Below are positions 35,602 through 41,051 of a stretch of 41,051 nucleotides of DNA, in pieces. Within the stretch, counting starts at the first letter, position 1; the number at the start of each line of letters is the position of its first letter. Origin of the DNA: Streptomyces globisporus (lineage in GTDB: Bacteria; Actinomycetota; Actinomycetes; Streptomycetales; Streptomycetaceae). The notes beneath the pieces were generated by a model. That model worked only from the letters and a program-made list of their open reading frames with translations, was not told the origin of the DNA and ran no database searches. The stretch is from positions 1 through 41,051 of the forward strand of contig NZ_QWFA01000025.1 in assembly GCF_003501885.1 (NCBI RefSeq), in the 5' to 3' direction. The translations under genes were made by a program, and so were the position numbers.

Positions 35602-36213
35602 ATGAGAGCTCTCCTCGGGGTGGAACTCCCCGGCTACCGCACCGTCGACACCGACACCTGGCTGAACGACCACGGCGATGTGCTGTCCTTGCACTTCTTC
35701 GACCTGCCGCCGGACCTGCCGGCCGCGCTGGACGACGGCCCGACCCTGCGGCACGGCCTGACCCACTTCACCGCACGAGCGGGCGGCGGACTCATCGAGG
35801 CATCGGTGAAGCGCCTGAGCGAGCTGCCCGCCCTGCGGCAGATACTCAAACTGCCCCTGCCGAACCAGCCCAGCGGTCAGGCGTTCGTCGGCAGCTTCAC
35901 GGTGCCGCGCGCCGGGTGCAGCACCGTGGTGAAGATCCAGGCGGCGGAGCGCGGCATGACAGGCATGCGGGAAGCCGTGGTGATGGCCAAGCTCGGCCCC
36001 GACCAGTACTTCCGGCCGCACCCCTACGCCCCCGAGGTCCAGGGCGGGCTGCCCTTCCACGCGGCGGATCACGCCCAGTGGGACACGGAATTCCCGGACC
36101 ACCCGCTCACCCGGGTCCGCCGGACGCTCGACACCCTCGCGGCGGCGGTGACGGTGGACCCCGGGTTCGCCGCGCTGCCGCCCTTCACCGGACCGGCCGC
36201 GGCGAACGGCTGA
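35602..36213 (+). CDS. Protein of unknown function, 203 residues
   Basis: I do not recognise this protein. It has no signal peptide or hydrophobic helix and looks like a single alpha/beta cytosolic domain. Notable segments are GYRTVDTDTWLNDHGDVLSLHFFD, which resembles a short repeated-strand module, and PNQPSGQAFVGSFTVPRAGCSTVVKIQAAERGMTGMREA, after which comes DQYFRPHPYAPEVQGGLPFHAADHAQWD. Codon use is typical of the window and so is the composition, arguing for a real gene. It begins 39 bp after the exporter and has CATGAT 8 nt before the ATG with no Shine-Dalgarno, so it may have its own leaderless promoter. Confidence 0.75.
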   Translation: MRALLGVELPGYRTVDTDTWLNDHGDVLSLHFFDLPPDLPAALDDGPTLRHGLTHFTARAGGGLIEASVKRLSELPALRQILKLPLPNQPSGQAFVGSFTVPRAGCSTVVKIQAAERGMTGMREAVVMAKLGPDQYFRPHPYAPEVQGGLPFHAADHAQWDTEFPDHPLTRVRRTLDTLAAAVTVDPGFAALPPFTGPAAANG

Positions 36214-36255
36214 ACCGACCGGCTCCGTACAAACGGCGCACAGGGCACACACGGC

Positions 36256-36293
36256 GGCGCCGCCGCTCCCGTGGGACGGGGAGCGACGGCGCC
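36256..36293. terminator. 15-bp stem with one mismatch
   Basis: Arms 36256-36270 and 36279-36293 pair at 14 of 15 positions around an 8-nt loop. It lies 15 bp beyond the stop of the 19-codon gene (minus) and 43 bp beyond the stop of the 203-residue protein gene (plus), so it can serve both. Confidence 0.8.
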
Positions 36294-36307
36294 GGGCGGA
36301 GCAATGG

Positions 36308-36367
36308 TCAGACGAGCCAACCCACGAAGTGGACGACGCCGGCCAGCAGGTTGGTCAGGAAGTTCAT
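36308..36367 (-). CDS. 19-residue hydrophobic peptide
   Basis: A complete 20-codon frame, ATG to TGA, encodes MNFLTNLLAGVVHFVGWLV. AAGGAG stands 9 nt before the ATG, among the best ribosome binding sites in the window, and a terminator-like hairpin follows 15 bp after the stop. The peptide is long enough to span a membrane once, has no charged residue except His13, and ends Trp-Leu-Val. Asn and Thr lie on one side near the N-terminus. It has the size and composition of a membrane-active peptide (type I toxin-like, small transporter regulator or secreted hydrophobic signal). I do not recognise the family. Its leader of up to 270 bp is shared with the divergent mltG-like gene. Confidence 0.62.
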   Translation of the reverse strand: MNFLTNLLAGVVHFVGWLV

Positions 36368-36636
36368 CTGGTCTTTCTCCTTGTACGTGGTGCATCTGTG
36401 GGACTGCGCAGTAGCGGTCTGCAGCCCGTTGACTGCGCTCTGCAATCATCACGCCCCGGACGAGTGAAGAGCAATGAATCCCCTGACGATCACGCGTTCC
36501 AGCGAACACCCGATCCCTTGTTCGCGTGTTCCGGCTACGGGTGTTCTGGTCACGCCGTACGGCGTTCGTGTCGCCGGAGCCGACGCCGTGGTCGGGTCTA
36601 CCGGCCGTGGCGCGCGCCCCGGGTTAACGTGCGCGC
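36368..36636. promoter_or_regulatory. Divergent control region of the 19-residue peptide and mltG-like genes
   Basis: This 269-bp gap holds three inverted repeats. GCGAACA (36502-36508) pairs with TGTTCGC (36519-36525). CCAG..AACACCCG (36499-36512, with a 2-nt bulge) pairs with CGGGTGTTCTGG (36538-36549). A perfect 14-bp palindrome, ACGCCGTACGGCGT, lies at 36552-36565. The first two share bases, so they could be alternative structures or overlapping operators. On the minus-strand side (36380-36450) several GCAG repeats precede the peptide's ribosome binding site. TAACGT (36625-36630) is the -10 candidate for mltG. Confidence 0.55.
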
Positions 36637-37497
36637 ATGGTGAACGAGTCCCCGGACGCCCGCCCCCGTCGCAGACTCCGCCCGACCCGCCGCGGAAAGA
36701 TCGTCCTGGCCGTCGGCGCACTGCTCGTCGTATCGGCCGCCGTCCTGATCCCCCTGTCCCTCAGCGGATCGGACGAGCCGCCGAAGAAGCAGGAGAGCCC
36801 GCAGAGCACACTGATGATCCCCGAAGGCCACCGCGTCTCGCAGGTGTACGAAGCAGTGGACAAGGCGCTCGACCTGAAGCCCGGCAGCACGCTGAAGGCC
36901 GCGTCGACGGTGGACCTGAAGCTGCCCGCCCAGGCCGAGGGCAACCCCGAGGGGTACCTCTTCCCGGCCACGTATCCGATCGACGACGCGACCGAGCCCG
37001 TGGGCCTGCTGCGCTACATGGCCGACACCGCCCGCAAGCACTTCGCCGCGGACCATGTCACGGCAGGGGCCCAGCGCAACAACGTCTCCGTCTACGACAC
37101 GGTCACCATCGCCAGCATCGTCCAGGCCGAGGCCGACACCCCGGCCGACATGGGAAAGGTGGCGCGGGTCGTCTACAACCGGTTGCTCAAGGACATGCCG
37201 CTGCAGATGGACTCCACGATCAACTACGCCCTGAAGCGTTCCACCCTGGACACGACGACCGCCGACACCCAGCTGGACAGCCCGTACAACAGCTACCGGA
37301 TCAAGGGCCTGCCGCCGACGCCCATCGGCAATCCGGGGGAGGAGGCGCTGCGCGCGGCCGTCAGGCCCACGCCCGGCCCCTGGCTCTACTTCGTCACGGT
37401 CGGCCCCGGCGACACCCGGTTCACCGACAGCTACGACGAGCAGCAGAGGAACGTCGAGGAGTTCAACCGCAGCCGCGGCTCCGCGACGACGGGCTGA
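36637..37497 (+). CDS. Short MltG-type endolytic transglycosylase
   Basis: A 286-residue YceG/MltG-like protein. A basic cytoplasmic tail (RPRRRLRPTRRGK) precedes one membrane helix (about 21-43); the rest is extracytoplasmic. Family segments are EGYLFPATYPID, VTIASIVQAEAD with Glu165 as the likely catalytic acid, NRLLKDMPLQMDSTINYAL and SPYNSYRIKGLPPTPIGNPG. MltG cuts nascent glycan strands at the membrane and sets their length. This copy is shorter than the usual Streptomyces MltG, with a minimal LysM-like N-domain, so it is probably a paralogue. ATG with TAACGT 6 nt upstream and no Shine-Dalgarno fits a leaderless mRNA. It converges with the FMO gene, 54 bp apart. Confidence 0.88.
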   Translation: MVNESPDARPRRRLRPTRRGKIVLAVGALLVVSAAVLIPLSLSGSDEPPKKQESPQSTLMIPEGHRVSQVYEAVDKALDLKPGSTLKAASTVDLKLPAQAEGNPEGYLFPATYPIDDATEPVGLLRYMADTARKHFAADHVTAGAQRNNVSVYDTVTIASIVQAEADTPADMGKVARVVYNRLLKDMPLQMDSTINYALKRSTLDTTTADTQLDSPYNSYRIKGLPPTPIGNPGEEALRAAVRPTPGPWLYFVTVGPGDTRFTDSYDEQQRNVEEFNRSRGSATTG

Positions 37498-37551
37498 CCG
37501 ACCCGGCCGATGGGACGGGTGAGGCCGACATCACCGAGACGGGCGGGGGAA

Positions 37552-38682
37552 TCACGCTCCCGGCACGGGCACGGAGACGACCGCCCCCGCTTCCCCGCCG
37601 GCCCGCGCGCCGCCCGTCTCCTTGAGCAGCCGCATGACCGACCGGACCGCCGCGCGGCCCGCACGGTTCGCGCCGATGGTGCTGGCGGAGGGGCCGTACC
37701 CGACGAGGTGGACGCGCCCGTCCCGTACGGCACGGGTGTTCTCGGCCCGGATGCCCCCACCCGGTTCGCGCAGCTTCAGCGGGGCCAGATGGTCCACGGC
37801 GGGCCGGAACCCGGTCGCCCAGAGGATCACGTCGGTCTCGACGACACGGCCGTCGTCCCAGGCGACGCCGGTCGGCGTGATCCGGTCGAACATCGGCAGC
37901 CGGTCCAGCACCCCCTGCTCCCGGGCCCGCCGCACGGCATCGTTCAGCGGCAGCCCGGTCACGCTGACCACGCTCTTCGGCGGCAGCCCGTTGCGTACCC
38001 GCTCCTCCACCATCGCCACGGCCGCCCGCCCCCACTCCTCGGTGAACGGACCTTCGCGGAAGACCGCTTCGCTGCGGGTCACCCAGAAGGTGTCGGCCGC
38101 GTGCTCGGCGATCTCCATCAGATGCTGCGTACCGGAGGCGCCGCCCCCGACCACGAGGACGCGCTGCCCCGCGAACTCCTCGGGCCCCGGGTAGTTCGCC
38201 GTGTGCAACTGCCGCCCCCGGAACGTCTCCTGGCCCGGATAGCGCGGCCAGAACGGCCGGTCCCAGGTGCCGGTCGCGTTGATCAGGGCCCGTGCCGCGT
38301 ACGTCCCCTCGGACGTCTCCACCAGCAGCCGCCCGCCGCTTCCCTCCCGTACGGCGCTCACCTCGACGGGCCGGTGGACCCGCAGGCCGAAGCGGTCCTC
38401 GTACGCGGCGAAGTACCCGCCGATCACCTCCGAGGAGGGCCGGTCGGGGTCGGCCCCGGTCAGCTCCATGCCCGGCAGCGCGTGCATCCCGTGGACCTTG
38501 CCGTACGTCAGCGAGGGCCAGCGGAACTGCCACGCGCCGCCCGGCCGGGGCGCGTGGTCCAGCACGACGAAGTCGCCGTCCGGCTCCAGCCCGACGCGGC
38601 GCAAGTGGTAGGCGGCGGACAGTCCCGCCTGACCCGCGCCGATGACGACCACGTCCAGATCGCGCACCGCAGAAATGTTCAC
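37552..38682 (-). CDS. Flavin-containing monooxygenase-type oxidoreductase
   Basis: A 376-residue protein with the FAD motif VVIGAGQAGLSAAYHL near the N-terminus, the FMO fingerprint FRGRQLHTANY (FxGxxxHxxxY) and the NADPH motif VLVVGGGASGTQ. VILWATGFRPAVDHL is the usual ATG motif. It should hydroxylate a nucleophilic N or S, or act as a Baeyer-Villiger enzyme, using NADPH and oxygen. Its place after SsuA- and SsuD-like genes suggests an organosulfur substrate; that is inferred. The GTG start has no Shine-Dalgarno and lies only 10 bp after a strong hairpin (38693-38733), so its promoter would overlap the hairpin or it is read through from upstream. Confidence 0.85.
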   Translation of the reverse strand: MNISAVRDLDVVVIGAGQAGLSAAYHLRRVGLEPDGDFVVLDHAPRPGGAWQFRWPSLTYGKVHGMHALPGMELTGADPDRPSSEVIGGYFAAYEDRFGLRVHRPVEVSAVREGSGGRLLVETSEGTYAARALINATGTWDRPFWPRYPGQETFRGRQLHTANYPGPEEFAGQRVLVVGGGASGTQHLMEIAEHAADTFWVTRSEAVFREGPFTEEWGRAAVAMVEERVRNGLPPKSVVSVTGLPLNDAVRRAREQGVLDRLPMFDRITPTGVAWDDGRVVETDVILWATGFRPAVDHLAPLKLREPGGGIRAENTRAVRDGRVHLVGYGPSASTIGANRAGRAAVRSVMRLLKETGGARAGGEAGAVVSVPVPGA

Positions 38683-38692
38683 GCTTCTACTA

Positions 38693-38733
38693 ACTCGTCG
38701 GGCGCCCGGGATCTTCCCGAGCGCCCGACGAGT
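38693..38733. terminator. 19-bp stem hairpin between ssuD-like and FMO genes
   Basis: Arms 38693-38711 and 38715-38733 pair at 18 of 19 positions (one C-A mismatch) around a 3-nt loop. It lies 13 bp beyond the ssuD-like stop and only 10 bp before the FMO start codon on the same strand, so it may be a partial terminator/attenuator rather than an absolute stop. Confidence 0.82.
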
Positions 38734-38746
38734 GTCACCGCACGGC

Positions 38747-39955
38747 TCAGCGACCCCCGGCGAGCAGCAGGGGAGCCCCGCCCGGCGCCGCGGCGGTCCG
38801 GCTCTCGACACCGTCCACGCCCAGCAGCGGCGACGCGGGCACGGTCGGCAGCAGCCCTCGGCGGGACAGTTCGGGGGTGACGCCCTCGCCGAACCAGTAC
38901 GCCTCCTCCAGATGCGGATATCCGGAGAGCACGAAGTGCTCCACCCCCAGCGCGTGGTACTCCTCGATCCGGTCCGCGACCTCCGCATGGCTGCCCACCA
39001 GCGCGGTCCCGGCCCCGCCGCGTACCAGACCGACGCCCGCCCAGAGGTTCGGCGCGATCTCCAGCTTGTCCCGCGAACCGCCGTGCAGCGCCAGCATCCG
39101 CTGCTGCCCGACCGACTCGCTCTTCCCCAGCGCCTGCTGCGCCGCCGCGATCGTCTCCGGATCGAGGTCGCCCAGCAGTCGGTCGGCGGTCGCCCACGCC
39201 TCCCGCGACGCATCCCGCGAGATGGTGTGCAGCCGGATGCCGAACCTGACCGTGCGCCCCTGCTCCTCCGCCAGGGAGCGAATCCAGTCGATCTTCTCCT
39301 TCACGGCGGCCGGCGGCTCGCCCCAGGTGAGATAGACATCGGCGTGCGCGGCGGCGACCGGCCCGGCCGCCGCCGACGACCCGCCGAAGAAGATCTCCGG
39401 CAGCGGGTCCGGCGGCAGCGCGGTCAGCCCGCCCTCCACCTGGTAGTGCTCCCCGTCGAAGTCGTACGGCTGCCCGCTCCAGGCACCCCGCACCACCGAC
39501 AGGAATTCCGCGGTCCGCGCGTACCTCCGGTCATGGTCCAAGTGGTCTCCGAAACGCCGCTGTTCGGTCGAGTCGCCCCCGGTGACGACGTTGAGCAGCA
39601 GTCGGCCCCGGGTGATCCGCTGATAGGTGGCGGCCATCTGCGCGGCCAGCACGGGCGAGATGACCCCCGGCCGGAACGCCACCAGGAACTTCAGCCGCTC
39701 GGTGTGCTGGGCGAGCGCCACCGTGGTCAGCCAGGCGTCCTCGCACCAGGTGCCGGTGGGCGTCAGCACGGCCTCGAAGCCCAACTGCTCGGCCGCCTTG
39801 GCGATCTGGGCCAGATACTCGATGTCCGGCGCGCGCACTCCGCTCACCGGCGTGATCCGGTCGCGCTTGATGCCGCCGTCGGTGTACGCGTGCCGGTCCA
39901 CGAGCGTCCGGCCGTCACCGCCGGTGGGCAGGAACCAGTGCAGACGGACGTTCAT
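38747..39955 (-). CDS. ssuD: FMNH2-dependent alkanesulfonate monooxygenase (SsuD-like)
   Basis: A 402-residue LLM-class flavin monooxygenase. The N-terminus MNVRLHWFLPTGGDGRTL, the block ITRGRLLLNVVTGGD, the loop ISRDASREAWATADRLL and the end YPHLEEAYWFGEGV follow SsuD closely. SsuD cleaves the C-S bond of alkanesulfonates with FMNH2 and oxygen, releasing sulfite and aldehyde. It needs a flavin reductase, which is not in the window. Its ATG overlaps the stop of the ssuA-like gene by 4 bp, so the two are translationally coupled. A hairpin follows its stop codon. Confidence 0.9.
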   Translation of the reverse strand: MNVRLHWFLPTGGDGRTLVDRHAYTDGGIKRDRITPVSGVRAPDIEYLAQIAKAAEQLGFEAVLTPTGTWCEDAWLTTVALAQHTERLKFLVAFRPGVISPVLAAQMAATYQRITRGRLLLNVVTGGDSTEQRRFGDHLDHDRRYARTAEFLSVVRGAWSGQPYDFDGEHYQVEGGLTALPPDPLPEIFFGGSSAAAGPVAAAHADVYLTWGEPPAAVKEKIDWIRSLAEEQGRTVRFGIRLHTISRDASREAWATADRLLGDLDPETIAAAQQALGKSESVGQQRMLALHGGSRDKLEIAPNLWAGVGLVRGGAGTALVGSHAEVADRIEEYHALGVEHFVLSGYPHLEEAYWFGEGVTPELSRRGLLPTVPASPLLGVDGVESRTAAAPGGAPLLLAGGR

Positions 39956-40980
39956 GAGGAGGCCTTTCCGTAGGAGCGCGGCGCGGTGGAGGAAGGAGGA
40001 AGATCGCGGTTGAACCGGGTGTCGACGTAGTCCGCGAAGTCGAACCGCCGTGGAATCAACTTGAGTTCGGCGAAGGTGTCGGCGATCTCCTGCTCGGAGG
40101 CGATGGCGGCGTCGTCGATCGCCACCGGGACGCGGGTGCCGTAGGAGCGCTTCACGGCATCCAGCGCCACGTCGTACGGAAGCCCGGTCTCCTTCGCCCA
40201 GACCTTCGCCCACTCCTCGGGGTGCTCGAAGACCCACTTCTGGGCCCGCTCCAGCCGGACCAGCAGATCGCCGATGGCCTTGGACTTCTTGGCGTTCTTG
40301 AGCGAGGCGGGCGAAGCGACCTGGAATCCGAGGCCGTTGACGACGCCTTCACCGGTCGTGAGCACCCGGGCGTCCGCCGTGCGCAGGACCTGCGAGGTGT
40401 ACGGGTCCCAGATCGCCCAGGCGTCGACCTTGCCCCGGCTGAACGCGGCGAGCGCGTCGGCGGGCTGGAGGTAGTTCAGCTCGACGTCCCCGATCCCGAG
40501 CCCGGCCTTCTTGAGCGAGGCGACCAGCTGGAAGTGGGCCGAACTGCCCTGGGCGACGGCGATGGACTTGCCCTTGAGCTGGGCGGGCTTCTCCAGCGGG
40601 GAGTCCTCGGGCACGACGATGACCTCACCGGCGGGCGAGCCGTGCGTGGCGCCGACGACGGCGATGTTCGAGTCGGCCCCCGCGGCGAAGACGGGCGGCG
40701 TGTTGCCGACGCCGCCGATGTCGACGGCTCCGGCGCTCACGGCCTCCAGCAGGGGTGGTCCTGAGGTGAAGGTGGACCACTTGATGCGGTAGTCGAGGGC
40801 GTCGAGCTCTCCGGACGCCCGCAGGATCGCCTCGTAACCTCCCTTCTGATCACCGACGTTGAGCGTGAGGCCGCCCTTGCCGTCGGTGTTGCCGCCCGAG
40901 CCGGCGGACGAGGCGCCGCCGCACGCGGAGAGGAGCAGGGCGAGGGGGAGGAGCAGGGCGGGCAGAGTACGGCGTTTCAT
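39952..40980 (-). CDS. ssuA: Aliphatic sulfonate ABC transporter substrate-binding lipoprotein
   Basis: A 342-residue lipoprotein: a signal peptide of Lys/Arg, then hydrophobic residues and the lipobox LLSAC with Cys20 as the lipidated residue, then a Ser/Gly linker. The mature part is a two-lobe NMT1/ThiY-SsuA-like binding protein (GGYEAILRASGELD, FTSGPPLLEAVSAGAVDIGGVG, VAQGSSAHFQLVASL, DAWAIWDPYT), matching family binding proteins for aliphatic sulfonates. GGAGA lies about 8 nt before the ATG. The matching permease and ATPase are not in view and may lie upstream, beyond the right edge, where only 71 bp remain with no gene I can identify. Confidence 0.9.
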   Translation of the reverse strand: MKRRTLPALLLPLALLLSACGGASSAGSGGNTDGKGGLTLNVGDQKGGYEAILRASGELDALDYRIKWSTFTSGPPLLEAVSAGAVDIGGVGNTPPVFAAGADSNIAVVGATHGSPAGEVIVVPEDSPLEKPAQLKGKSIAVAQGSSAHFQLVASLKKAGLGIGDVELNYLQPADALAAFSRGKVDAWAIWDPYTSQVLRTADARVLTTGEGVVNGLGFQVASPASLKNAKKSKAIGDLLVRLERAQKWVFEHPEEWAKVWAKETGLPYDVALDAVKRSYGTRVPVAIDDAAIASEQEIADTFAELKLIPRRFDFADYVDTRFNRDLPPSSTAPRSYGKASS

Positions 40981-41051
40981 GACGGGTCTCCGTGGCGGGG
41001 GTGGGGGTGAGGATGTGCGGGCGATACGTCGGGCTCTCCGTGCTCTCCGTA

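Noticed and set aside
36069..36509. A 146-codon minus-strand frame overlapping the 19-residue peptide and the end of the 203-residue gene
   Set aside because: It overlaps the end of a better supported gene and the terminator hairpin, has no ribosome binding site and encodes a low-complexity Ala/Arg/Pro-rich tail.

Overview
The window is high-GC actinobacterial chromosome, almost certainly Streptomyces: about 70% GC or more, extreme G/C third codon positions, GTG starts, long open frames on the strand opposite real genes, near-perfect GC-rich terminator hairpins, several genes with leaderless-looking starts, and typical families (MurT/GatD, DUF2252, DUF389, DUF6011, MarR next to an ABC exporter). 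I saw no tRNA, rRNA, CRISPR array, insertion sequence, integrase or biosynthetic gene cluster. It reads as core and near-core housekeeping DNA with a few accessory cassettes.

Layout. 1-5.7 kb (minus): the N-terminus of a Rossmann-fold NAD(P) protein, a PlsC-type acyltransferase, a 52-residue membrane protein, a CtaG-type oxidase assembly protein, a 6-phosphofructokinase, and the gatD-murT pair that amidates lipid II. A 3-copy 35/36-bp repeat begins inside the 3' end of gatD. 5.7-8.5 kb: peptide deformylase, then a TetR regulator divergent from an acyl-CoA dehydrogenase, with nested palindromes between them. 8.5-13.7 kb (minus): a Cys-type glutathione peroxidase homologue, a GNAT acetyltransferase, a ClC-type channel/transporter, DUF2252 and DUF389 proteins. 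13.9-17.6 kb: a small Cys4 DUF6011 protein, a TesB thioesterase and a Ski2-like helicase. 17.7-24.5 kb: a membrane metal-dependent hydrolase, an ATP-dependent DNA ligase, a type II NADH dehydrogenase, an aminoglycoside-phosphotransferase-like protein and a membrane-fused spermidine-synthase-like protein.

24.5-28.2 kb holds two overlapping ABC exporter half-transporters. One lacks the P-loop and H-loop, and the other has a degenerate signature motif, which together predict a heterodimer with a single working ATP site. 28.3-33.1 kb: a Tat-exported GH109-like oxidoreductase and a large FAD/Fe-S D-lactate-dehydrogenase-like protein. 33.1-35.6 kb: a MarR regulator divergent from a full-motif ABC exporter, with two abutting palindromes between them. 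35.6-37.5 kb: an unknown protein, a 19-codon hydrophobic peptide gene with a strong Shine-Dalgarno and its own terminator, and a short MltG-type transglycosylase. 37.5-41 kb (minus): SsuA-like lipoprotein, SsuD-like monooxygenase and an FMO-type oxidase, a sulfonate utilisation module that runs off the right edge.

The most unusual items are the unrecognised 19-residue peptide gene and its shared control region with the short mltG, the asymmetric ABC pair, and the in-frame repeat array after the gatD stop codon.
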